This document shows, piece after piece, positions 1-6,552 of a stretch of 9,570 bases of DNA. The DNA is taken from contig CAYQBA010000175.1 in the NCBI GenBank assembly GCA_964415605.1, forward strand, positions 1-9,570. Reading direction: 5' to 3'. The notes under the pieces are model-generated. The model ran no database searches. It saw only the letters and a list, made by a program, of their open reading frames with translations, and had not been told where the DNA came from. The translations under genes and the position numbers were made by a program. Each line of letters opens with the position of its first letter. The first letter of the stretch is position 1. Source of the stretch: UCB3 sp964415605. Lineage in GTDB: Bacteria > Chloroflexota > Anaerolineae > Epilineales > Epilineaceae.

Positions 1-280
1 CCGTCGGGCGCGTGGCCTCGATGGCGGCGCGGGCGGCGTCGAGCGCCGGCCAGAAGCCGTCGGCCGGCGCGGCCAGCGCGGCCTGCGCCAGGGCGTAGCC
101 CGCCGCGGCCCCGATGGCGCCCGCGCCGCGGACCACCATCGACCGGATGGCGGCGCACGTGTCGGCGCACGTGGCGCAGGCGTGGACCTCGAACGCGAAC
201 GGCAGGCGGTTCTGCTCGATCATGTGGACCACGCCGCCCGCCATCCACACCGTCCGGTAGTCCCGATCCCCGACCTTCAC
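1..280 (-). CDS. mtnA: S-methyl-5-thioribose-1-phosphate isomerase, N-terminal part (runs off the left edge)
   Basis: Cytoplasmic enzyme of the methionine salvage pathway. It isomerises 5-methylthioribose-1-phosphate to methylthioribulose-1-phosphate and belongs to the eIF2B-alpha/MtnA family. About 93 residues are visible. They begin VKVGDRDYRTVWM, continue with a VVHMIEQNRLPF strand pair, and reach the family signature V-R-G-A-G-A-I-G at residues 50-57. Most MtnA proteins have RGAPAIG here, so a glycine replaces the proline. The catalytic Cys and Asp of the family lie further along, outside the window, so activity cannot be judged. The start is a GTG at 278-280, chosen because the family begins at this point and a GGAG lies 8 bases upstream of it. 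It is divergent from the VanW-domain gene. The alternative is a paralogous eIF2B-like sugar-phosphate isomerase (for example ribose-1,5-bisphosphate isomerase), but the N-terminus fits MtnA better. Confidence 0.85.
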   Translation of the reverse strand, partial: MKVGDRDYRTVWMAGGVVHMIEQNRLPFAFEVHACATCADTCAAIRSMVVRGAGAIGAAAGYALAQAALAAPADGFWPALDAARAAIEATRPT

Positions 281-318
281 GCGCCTCGCTCCGTTCCCGC
301 TGGCGCGGCCGCGGCCGC

Positions 319-352
319 GCGCCGGCGCCGGGCCCGCTCCGGGCGCCGGCGC
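319..352 (-). other. 11-bp GC inverted repeat at the 5' end of the predicted mtnA leader
   Basis: Bases 319-329 (GCGCCGGCGCC) and 342-352 are perfect reverse complements separated by a 12-base loop. With the predicted mtnA start near 351, the RNA would begin almost immediately with this stem-loop. GCCGGCGCC-type palindromes recur through 320-380, so part of the pairing may simply reflect local GC composition. Confidence 0.4.
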
Positions 353-357
353 CGACA

Positions 358-386
358 ACGATAACGGGGCCGGCGCCGGATGCCAA
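358..386 (-). promoter_or_regulatory. Predicted sigma70-type promoter of mtnA
   Basis: Read on the minus strand: a -35 box TTGGCA (386-381, five of six consensus bases), a 17-base spacer and a -10 box TATCGT (363-358, four of six). The transcription start would fall near 351, giving a leader of about 70 bases before the GTG start at 280. The surroundings are otherwise almost pure G+C, which makes these AT-containing hexamers at ideal spacing stand out. This is a reading from consensus only; no transcript data. Confidence 0.5.
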
Positions 387-397
387 GGGCCGGGGGC

Positions 398-406
398 TGC
401 TATGAT
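398..406 (+). promoter_or_regulatory. Extended -10 element of the VanW-domain gene
   Basis: TGC-TATGAT matches the extended -10 pattern TGnTATAAT with one mismatch in the hexamer. No good -35 box is seen 16-18 bases upstream, which is common for extended -10 promoters. The predicted start is at 413-414, which coincides with the ATG at 414, so the transcript would be leaderless. The promoter shares the bases TGCTAT with the rny promoter. Confidence 0.45.
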
Positions 407-413
407 TGACGCC

Positions 414-2252
414 ATGCCCGCTCGCCGCATCGACCCCGCCGCCGACGGCCAGGCCCCTCGCCGCCCCGGCGCCCGGACCCGGCTGATCATCGCGGTCGCC
501 GCCGTCGCCGCCGTGGCATTGCTCGCGGCCGCGCCGTGGCTGTACCAGGTCTACCACGCCGGGCGCATCCTCCCCGGCGTGCGCGCGGCCGGGGTGGACC
601 TCGGGGGGCTGACCCCCGACGCGGCGCGGGCGCGCCTGCGCGAGGCGCTGCCGCTCACCGCCGGCACGGTGCGGCTGCGCGACCCCGAGGACGGCCGGAC
701 CTGGGACGTGCCGGCGGTGGACCTCGGGCTGAGCGCGGAGCCCGAAGCGTGGGTCGCGATGGCGCTCGAGGCCGGGCGCGCCGGCGACGGGGCGCTGGAC
801 CAGGGGATCGAGGCGCTGCGCATCCGGTGGTCGGGGCTGGACGTCGCGCCGGCCGGCGTCCCGCTGGACGCGGGCCGCGCCCGCCAGACCCTCGAGGGCC
901 TGCGCGAGACCATCAACGTCGCCCCGCAATCGGCGACCCTCACGCGCGCCGACGGCCGCGTCGAGGCCGTGCCGTCGACCGTGGGCCGCGCGCTCGACGT
1001 CGACGCCACGCTCGCCGCGCTGGCCGACCTCGCCCGCCGCCCCGTGACCGACACCCTGGCGCTCGCGCTCGGCGGCACGGCCGCCCGCGTGTTCGACGTC
1101 AGCAACGTGGCCGAGGCCTACAACCTCATCGTGTCGGCGCCGATCACGATGACGTGGGCCGAAGGCCAGGCCTACGCCATCCCGGTGGCCGCCCTGCGGA
1201 CCTGGTTCAAGCTCGAGGACGTGCCCAACCCCGCCGGCGACGCCGTGCCGTCGATCGTCGTCGACCGGGCCGCCATCCGGGCCCATGTCGCGCCGTGGGC
1301 GGCCGACATCGACCACCCCGGGCGCGACGCGCGCTACGCCGTCGACCGGTCGACCGGCCGGTTCGTGCTGCGCGACCGCGGCGAGCCGGCGGTGACGCTC
1401 GACGTCGATGGGACCGTCGACGCCGTCGTCCGCGCCGCATACACCGAGCAGCGCGTCGGCGCCATCGCCGTGGAGACCCAGGGATCGCCCGCGCACGCCG
1501 AGCTGGCCGGCGAGATCAACGCGACGGTCGAGCAGGTGGCGCGCGCCACCACCAGCTTTTCCGGCGCGCCGCCGGGCTGGGTGGCCAACCTGCTGGTGGC
1601 GACGGATCGCGTCGACGGCACCGTCGTGCCGCCCGGCCAGGCGTTCTCGTTCAACCGGGCGCTCGGCGTCGTCGCGGCCGAGACCGGCTTCGACATGGCG
1701 TTCGCCGTCGACCCGTGGGTCGCCGGCGGCCCCGTCGGCCCCGGCGGCAGCCTGACGCAGGTGGCCACGACGGTCTTCCGCGCCGCCATGTGGGCGGGCC
1801 TGCCGCTTCTCGAGCGGCACGCGCCGACGGCCCGCTTCGGGTGGCTCGAGCCGCCGATCGGCTTCGACGCCGCCGTCGCGCCCCCCGCGCAGGATCTGCG
1901 GGTGCTCAACGACACCCAGGGCTACGTCGTCTTCGCCATGGAGATCGACGTCGAGCACGGCCTCCTGACGTGCACGGCGTACGGCCGGCCGCGCGACCAG
2001 CGGGTCACGCTCGAGGACATCGCCGTGCGCGGCGTGACCGTGCCGGGCGAGCCGCTGGCTCGCCGCGACGCGCGCGTGCCGGCGGGGCGCGGCGAGCAGG
2101 TGGCGTGGGCGCGCGAGGGGGCCGACGTCACGCTGACGCGGCGCGTCGCGAGCGGCGGGCGGGTGGTGCTCGAGGACCGGCTGACCAGCGCGTACCGCGC
2201 CACCGGCGATGTGACGCTCGTCGGCACCGGCGCCGCGGCGGCGGCGCCATGA
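414..2252 (+). CDS. Membrane-anchored VanW-domain protein with YoaR-like peptidoglycan-binding region and G5-like tail
   Basis: Predicted cell-envelope protein of 612 residues; the exact role of VanW proteins is unknown. A short basic N-terminus is followed by one membrane segment (about residues 24-47, rich in Val/Ala/Leu), so the rest probably lies outside the membrane. Residues ~50-370 resemble the YoaR-type putative peptidoglycan-binding domain (PG_binding_4), apparently in two copies. The VanW domain is at ~377-531, with ATTSFSG, PPGQAFSFN and W-x-E-P-P-I-G-x-D blocks. A G5-like beta tail (~540-605) has the pattern QVAWAREGADVTLTR. The usual VanW block G-G-G-x-C-Q-V-S-T-T reads GGSLTQVATT (444-453), so the conserved Cys is a Thr. 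An in-frame ATG lies at 402, but it sits inside the TATGAT -10 box. The ATG at 414 is therefore preferred, with no Shine-Dalgarno sequence and probably leaderless translation. Confidence 0.85.
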   Translation: MPARRIDPAADGQAPRRPGARTRLIIAVAAVAAVALLAAAPWLYQVYHAGRILPGVRAAGVDLGGLTPDAARARLREALPLTAGTVRLRDPEDGRTWDVPAVDLGLSAEPEAWVAMALEAGRAGDGALDQGIEALRIRWSGLDVAPAGVPLDAGRARQTLEGLRETINVAPQSATLTRADGRVEAVPSTVGRALDVDATLAALADLARRPVTDTLALALGGTAARVFDVSNVAEAYNLIVSAPITMTWAEGQAYAIPVAALRTWFKLEDVPNPAGDAVPSIVVDRAAIRAHVAPWAADIDHPGRDARYAVDRSTGRFVLRDRGEPAVTLDVDGTVDAVVRAAYTEQRVGAIAVETQGSPAHAELAGEINATVEQVARATTSFSGAPPGWVANLLVATDRVDGTVVPPGQAFSFNRALGVVAAETGFDMAFAVDPWVAGGPVGPGGSLTQVATTVFRAAMWAGLPLLERHAPTARFGWLEPPIGFDAAVAPPAQDLRVLNDTQGYVVFAMEIDVEHGLLTCTAYGRPRDQRVTLEDIAVRGVTVPGEPLARRDARVPAGRGEQVAWAREGADVTLTRRVASGGRVVLEDRLTSAYRATGDVTLVGTGAAAAAP

Positions 2253-2311
2253 GCCGGCCGCGCCGCGAGCCAACGTGTCGCGCGCGCGTCGCGGGCGGGG
2301 CGCGGCGGTGA

Positions 2312-2340
2312 TTGCATTTGCGCCGGCGGGGTGTTATACT
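2312..2340 (+). promoter_or_regulatory. Predicted sigma70-type promoter of recA
   Basis: A -35 box TTGCAT (2312-2317), exactly 17 bases of spacer, and a -10 box TATACT (2335-2340) preceded by TG at 2332-2333 (extended -10). The start site would be near 2347, giving a leader of about 82 bases before the recA ATG. This AT-richer block is conspicuous in a nearly pure GC background. A second weaker TGG-TATAGA lies at 2340-2348, overlapping the first. Confidence 0.75.
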
Positions 2341-2346
2341 GGTATA

Positions 2347-2358
2347 GAACATTTGTCC
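2347..2358. promoter_or_regulatory. Probable LexA (SOS) box at the recA transcription start
   Basis: GAACATTTGTCC differs by one base from the palindromic Gram-positive LexA consensus GAAC-N4-GTTC. It lies directly downstream of the -10 box, over the predicted start site, where LexA binding would block transcription. recA is the classic LexA target, so the position adds weight. The sequence also forms the left arm of a hairpin, so the match could have another cause. Confidence 0.5.
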
Positions 2359-2377
2359 GCCTTCGGACGGCATGTTC
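2347..2377 (+). other. Two-tier stem-loop at the 5' end of the predicted recA mRNA
   Basis: An outer stem GAACAT (2347-2352) pairs with ATGTTC (2372-2377). An inner stem GTCCG (2355-2359) pairs with CGGAC (2364-2368) around the loop CCTT. The two stems are separated by a TT/GGC internal loop. The structure begins at the predicted first base of the transcript and ends about 35 bases before the Shine-Dalgarno sequence, so it would not hide the ribosome site. It could protect the mRNA 5' end or act as an operator. Confidence 0.55.
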
Positions 2378-2428
2378 CATCATCGCCCCCCGGCGCGCGG
2401 CCGGTCACCTCGAAAGGAGTCATGGAGC

Positions 2429-3517
<1,089 letters not shown>

Positions 3518-3538
3518 GGGCATCGTCCCGCCGACGCG

Positions 3539-3587
3539 GGCGGCGCGGCGAGCGCGGGGCACGCCATCCCGCGGCCGCCGCGCCGCC
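3539..3587 (+). other. Large GC hairpin between recA and recX (possible attenuator)
   Basis: Bases 3539-3550 pair perfectly with 3576-3587 (12 bp, GGCGGCGCGGCG and its complement). After a 2x2 internal loop, 3553-3558 pairs with 3568-3573 (CGCGGG/CCCGCG) around a 9-base loop. The structure ends three bases before the recX ribosome site and has no T tract, so it is not a standard intrinsic terminator. A small stem, CCCGC (3527-3531) with GCGGG (3536-3540), overlaps its left arm by two bases and would compete with it. It may reduce recX expression relative to recA. Confidence 0.6.
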
Positions 3588-3600
3588 GTCAGGGAGGTCA

Positions 3601-4230
3601 ATGCAGGTCATCACGGCGCTGCAGCTGCAGCGGACCCACAAGGATCGCGTGAACGTGTACCTCGACGGTGAGTATGCGTTCAGCGTCGGCCTGGATCTGG
3701 CGGCCGGCTTGCGGCGCGGCCAGGTGCTGGACGCCGACGCCATCGCGGCCGTGCGGTCGGAGGACGCGTATCGCATCGCGCTCGCCCAGGCGCTGCAGTG
3801 GCTGGGCTATCGCCCGCGGTCGAGCGGCGAGCTGGCGGCGCGCCTGGCCCGCGGCGGCACCGACCCGGCGCACATCGGCCGCGTGATCGACCGCTTGCGG
3901 GAGCTGCAGCTCGTCGACGACGCCGCGTTCGCCGACTGGTGGGTGGCGCAACGCCTCGAGCACCGCCCCGCCGGCGCCCGCGCCTTGACCCACGAGCTGC
4001 GCCAGCGCGGGGTCGAGCCCGACCTCATCGCCGACGCCGTCGCGGGCCTGGACGAGCCCGCGCTGGCCGCCCGCCTCGCGCTGCAGCACGCGCCGCGCTA
4101 CCGCGCGCACGGCCGCCCGGTGTTCGAGCGCCGCCTCGCCGGCGTGCTCCAGCGGCGCGGGTTCGACGGCGAGACCATCCGCGCCGCCGTGGCGGCGGCC
4201 TGGACCGCGCACGCCCCCCCGATGGACTGA
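3601..4230 (+). CDS. recX: RecX, regulatory protein of RecA
   Basis: Cytoplasmic RecA modulator that binds in the groove of RecA filaments and usually limits their growth and ATPase activity. The 209-residue protein has a basic N-terminal extension with the block RVNVYLDGEYAFSVG (16-30), then three tandem three-helix repeats. Repeat 1 carries LGYRPRSSGELAARLARGG (68-86), the strongest family motif. Repeat 2 (~95-147) includes LVDDAAFADWWV. Repeat 3 (~155-200) ends in RRLAGVLQRRGFDGETI. The ATG at 3601 follows AGGGAGG (3591-3597) by only three bases, closer than usual; the family N-terminus still fits this start. The gene is directly downstream of recA, the common arrangement, and likely depends on readthrough past the intercistronic hairpin. 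Its stop codon is embedded in the rny -35 box. Confidence 0.9.
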   Translation: MQVITALQLQRTHKDRVNVYLDGEYAFSVGLDLAAGLRRGQVLDADAIAAVRSEDAYRIALAQALQWLGYRPRSSGELAARLARGGTDPAHIGRVIDRLRELQLVDDAAFADWWVAQRLEHRPAGARALTHELRQRGVEPDLIADAVAGLDEPALAARLALQHAPRYRAHGRPVFERRLAGVLQRRGFDGETIRAAVAAAWTAHAPPMD

Positions 4231-4255
4231 CAAACCCGACCGACTATGCTATAGT
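4227..4255 (+). promoter_or_regulatory. Predicted promoter of rny overlapping the recX stop
   Basis: A -35 box CTGACA (4227-4232, five of six), a 17-base spacer and a -10 box TATAGT (4250-4255, five of six) with an upstream TG at 4247-4248, making it an extended -10. The recX stop TGA (4228-4230) lies within the -35 hexamer. The predicted start is near 4262, giving a leader of about 115 bases. This is the best-matching promoter in the window. Confidence 0.75.
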
Positions 4256-4261
4256 CTGATC

Positions 4262-4282
4262 GTCGGCGTCGTGCATGCCGAC
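4262..4282 (+). other. Stem-loop at the 5' end of the predicted rny leader
   Basis: GTCGGC (4262-4267) pairs with GCCGAC (4277-4282), with a possible G-T and a T-A pair extending inward. It begins at the predicted first transcribed base. The rest of the leader (4283-4376) holds GGCCGG-type complementary blocks but no gene or riboswitch that I recognise. Confidence 0.45.
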
Positions 4283-4376
4283 AATCGGCAACAACACGCC
4301 GGGCCGGCCGCGCGGAGCGCGACACGTGCGCAGGGCGCAGGGCCGGTCGGGTCACTGAGAAGGGAACGAACACGCG

Positions 4377-5912
4377 ATGATCACCCCCGATGTGGGAATG
4401 ATCGTCGGTGTGGGGATCGGCTTCGCGGTCGCGGTCGTGCTCACGGTGGCCTTGCTGCGCTATCGAGACCAGCGCCAACTGGAGTCCGCGCGGAGTGCCG
4501 CGGCCAACATCATCGCCGAAGCCGAGACAGCAGGGCGCGAGGTCGTGCTGGCCGCGCGGGATGACGCCATCCGCATCCGCGACGAAGCGGAGAACGAGGC
4601 CAAGCGCAAGCGGCGCGACCTGGATCGGCACCAGGAGAAGCTGAACCAGCGGCGCGAGCGCCTGGATCAGATGATGGACCAGGCCGAGCGGCGGGCGCGG
4701 GCGTCGGAGCGACGGGAGCGGGAAGTCGAGGCCCGCGCCGCCGGCATCGCCGCGTTGGAGGCCGAGCAGCACGCGGCGCTGGAACGGATTGCCGGCATGA
4801 CGCGCGCGGACGCCCACGCCGAGCTGTTGCAGCGCGCCGCCGAGGAGGCGCGGGCCGACACGGCCCGGGTGATCCGGGAGATCGAGCAGTCCGCCCGCGA
4901 GGCGGGTGAAGGGCGGGCGCGCGAGATCCTGATCACGTGCATCCAACGCTGCGCCACCGACGTGGTCTCGGACATCGTGTCGTCCACCGTCACGCTCCCC
5001 ACCGACGAGATGAAGGGCCGCATCATCGGCCGCCAGGGGCGCAACATCCGCGCCTTCGAACAGGCCACCGGCGTCGACGTCATCGTGGACGACACGCCGG
5101 AAGCCATCACGCTGTCATGCTTCGACCCGGTCCGCCGCGAGGTGGGCCGGCTGGCCATCCTGGCGCTGATCGCCGACGGGCGCATCCACCCGGCCCGCAT
5201 CGAGCAGGTCGTCCGCAAGTCACGCGACGAGGTCGAGCGGACGATCGTCGGCGCCGGCGAAGAGGCGGCCTTCGAGGCCGGCGTGCCCGGGCTGCACCCC
5301 GAGGTCCTCAAGCTGCTCGGCCGCTTGCTCTACCGCACGAGCTACGGCCAAAACGTGCTGCGCCACTCGGTGGAGACCGCGCACCTGGCGGCGATGCTGG
5401 CCAACGAGACCGGGGCCGACGTCGCCGTCGCGCGCGCCGGGGGCCTGCTGCACGACCTCGGCAAGGCCGTCAGCCACGAGGTCGAGGGGCCCCACGCCAT
5501 CATCGGGGCCGAGTTGGCGGCGCGCCATGGCGTGCCGGCGGTGGTCGTCAACACCATCGCGGCGCACCATCACGAGGTCGAGCCGGAGTCGCTGGAGGCC
5601 ATCCTGGTCGAGACCGCCGATGCCATCAGCGGCTCGCGGCCGGGCGCCCGGCGCGAGTCGCTCGAGCTCTACATCAAGCGCATCGGCGCCCTCGAGAGCA
5701 TCGCCAGCGGCTTCAAGGGGGTCGAGGAGAGCTACGCCATCCAGGCCGGCCGCGAGATCCGCATCATCGTGCGGCCCGAGGAGATCGACGACCTCGAGGC
5801 CATCCAGTTGTCGCGGCAGATCGCGCGCAAGGTCGAGGAGACGATGGAGTACCCCGGGCAGGTCAAGGTCACGGTGATTCGCGAGATGCGGGCCGTCGAC
5901 TTCGCCCGCTGA
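4377..5912 (+). CDS. rny: Ribonuclease Y (membrane-anchored endoribonuclease)
   Basis: Initiates mRNA decay and processing by endonucleolytic cleavage at the inner face of the membrane. At 511 residues it has normal family length and order. An N-terminal membrane helix (~8-27) is followed by a charged coiled coil (~30-180, rich in R/E/A). A KH RNA-binding domain has MKGRIIGRQGRNIRAFE (212-228; GxxG loop GRQG). The metal-dependent HD domain has RHSVETAHLA (329-338) and LLHDLGK (357-363), plus AAHHHE (395-400). The C-terminal region carries ESYAIQAGREIRI and the closing block VKVTVIRE. All metal-binding motifs appear intact. A weak ribosome site AAGGGA lies 11 bases before the ATG at 4377; the ATG at 4398 would remove much of the membrane helix. 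It has its own promoter and a terminator after it, so it is probably monocistronic. Its partner RicT is encoded nearby. Confidence 0.96.
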   Translation: MITPDVGMIVGVGIGFAVAVVLTVALLRYRDQRQLESARSAAANIIAEAETAGREVVLAARDDAIRIRDEAENEAKRKRRDLDRHQEKLNQRRERLDQMMDQAERRARASERREREVEARAAGIAALEAEQHAALERIAGMTRADAHAELLQRAAEEARADTARVIREIEQSAREAGEGRAREILITCIQRCATDVVSDIVSSTVTLPTDEMKGRIIGRQGRNIRAFEQATGVDVIVDDTPEAITLSCFDPVRREVGRLAILALIADGRIHPARIEQVVRKSRDEVERTIVGAGEEAAFEAGVPGLHPEVLKLLGRLLYRTSYGQNVLRHSVETAHLAAMLANETGADVAVARAGGLLHDLGKAVSHEVEGPHAIIGAELAARHGVPAVVVNTIAAHHHEVEPESLEAILVETADAISGSRPGARRESLELYIKRIGALESIASGFKGVEESYAIQAGREIRIIVRPEEIDDLEAIQLSRQIARKVEETMEYPGQVKVTVIREMRAVDFAR

Positions 5913-6018
5913 GCCCCGCCAGGCTGCCCGTTCGGGTCGGAGCCCGCGCCGGGCAACCGTCAGCCATTCGACACGGGGCGGCCACCGGGCCGCACCGGAT
6001 ACGCGCATAACCAGCACG

Positions 6019-6062
6019 CACCCATCACGTTACTGACATGTGGCGTGATGGGTGTTTCTGTT
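6019..6062 (+). terminator. Intrinsic terminator after rny
   Basis: CACCCATCACG (6019-6029) and CGTGATGGGTG (6044-6054) form a perfect 11-bp stem around a 14-base loop. TTTCTGTT follows (6055-6062). The stem is much less GC-rich than its surroundings, and the T-rich tail is rare in this genome, so this is a strong candidate. The rest of the 247-base rny-spoVS gap (5913-6159) holds no gene or ymdB remnant that I can see. Confidence 0.85.
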
Positions 6063-6067
6063 AGCAT
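6059..6067 (+). promoter_or_regulatory. Weak candidate extended -10 for spoVS
   Basis: TGT-TAGCAT fits TGnTATAAT with two mismatches and lies in the only AT-rich stretch before spoVS, immediately after the rny terminator. No credible -35 box is found. spoVS needs its own promoter if the terminator works, and this is the best site I can find. In Bacillus spoVS is SigH-dependent, but no SigH-like site is evident here. Confidence 0.25.
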
Positions 6068-6159
6068 TACGCTCACCGCAACGGGGGTCATGCGCGCCCG
6101 AGGGGGGCGTCGCCGGCTCCGGCTTGCGGGAACATCGGGCCCGACCCAGAGAGGCTTGC

Positions 6160-6450
6160 ATGGCAGACATCATCAAGGTCTCGGCCACCTCGCTCACCAC
6201 CGCCGTCGCCGGTGCCATCGCGGGCGTCATTCGCGAGAGCCGCCAAGCCTACGTGCAGGCCATCGGGGCCAGCGCAGTCAACCAGGCCGTCAAGGCGATC
6301 GCCATCGCGCGCGGCTACCTGCAGGCCGACAACATCGACATCGTCTGCGTCCCGTCGTTCATCGACGTCGACATCGGCGGGCAGGAGCGCACGGCGCTGC
6401 GCTTCTCGGTCGAGGTCCGCGCGCCCGCGGCGGTGCCCGAGAGCGATTGA
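6160..6450 (+). CDS. spoVS: SpoVS-family small protein
   Basis: Small cytoplasmic protein of 96 residues; the Bacillus homologue is about 86. The family has an Alba-like dimeric fold. It is required at stage V of sporulation in Bacillus but is also conserved in bacteria that do not sporulate, where its role is unclear. Visible family blocks are IKVSATS (5-11), VAGAIAGVIRE (16-26), the highly conserved QAIGASAVNQAVKAIAIARG (33-52), and FIDVDIGGQERTA (67-79). The last eight residues are an acidic/proline extra tail. The start at 6160 is set by GAGAGG five bases upstream and by the family N-terminus; the longer frame from 6052 lacks homology. It is the last plus-strand gene before the converging minus operon. 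Its presence does not by itself show that the organism forms spores. Confidence 0.93.
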   Translation: MADIIKVSATSLTTAVAGAIAGVIRESRQAYVQAIGASAVNQAVKAIAIARGYLQADNIDIVCVPSFIDVDIGGQERTALRFSVEVRAPAAVPESD

Positions 6451-6468
6451 ACGGCAGGCGCGGCGCCG

Positions 6469-6490
6469 GCCCGCGTAAACCACCGCGGGC
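6469..6490. terminator. Hairpin between the converging spoVS and ricT genes
   Basis: GCCCGCG (6469-6475) pairs with CGCGGGC (6484-6490) around an 8-base AT-containing loop. It lies 19 bases past the spoVS stop. No T tract follows on either strand, so termination would have to rely on the stem or on Rho. Confidence 0.45.
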
Positions 6491-6531
6491 AGGTTGCAGT
6501 GGGGTGCGTGCCGGCCCGGCCGAGGGCGGAC

Positions 6532-6552
6532 GTCAGCCTGAGGTCGGCTGAC
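6532..6552 (-). terminator. Hairpin over the ricT stop codon
   Basis: GTCAGCC (6532-6538) pairs with GGCTGAC (6546-6552) around a 7-base loop. On the minus strand it spans the last codons and the stop (TGA at 6535-6533) of ricT. It may mark the 3' end of the TolB-like gene-holB-ricT transcript. No T tract follows. Confidence 0.4.

Noticed and set aside
182..364. 60-codon plus-strand frame near the left end
   Set aside because: It is mostly antisense to mtnA, whose minus-strand translation shows family motifs, and its end is Arg-rich low-complexity sequence.
320..380. Repeated GCCGGCGCC palindromes as a possible repeat family
   Set aside because: Only a few short copies occur in one spot of extreme GC content; no regular spacing or unit length supports a repeat array.
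536..2311. Long plus-strand reading frame of 591 codons overlapping the VanW gene
   Set aside because: It is a frame-shifted shadow made almost entirely of Arg, Gly, Pro and Ala, typical of GC-rich DNA, while the overlapping frame has clear VanW domain motifs.
2372..2428. Upstream ATG extension of recA
   Set aside because: The ATG at 2372 lies in the leader hairpin with no ribosome site, and the added residues are not part of RecA; AAAGGAG supports 2429.
4098..4946. 282-codon minus-strand frame antisense to recX and rny
   Set aside because: It crosses the rny promoter and is antisense to two well-supported genes; no domain is recognisable.
6052..6159. N-terminal extension of SpoVS by 36 residues
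   Set aside because: It begins inside the rny terminator stem, has no ribosome site, and the SpoVS family starts at the ATG at 6160.
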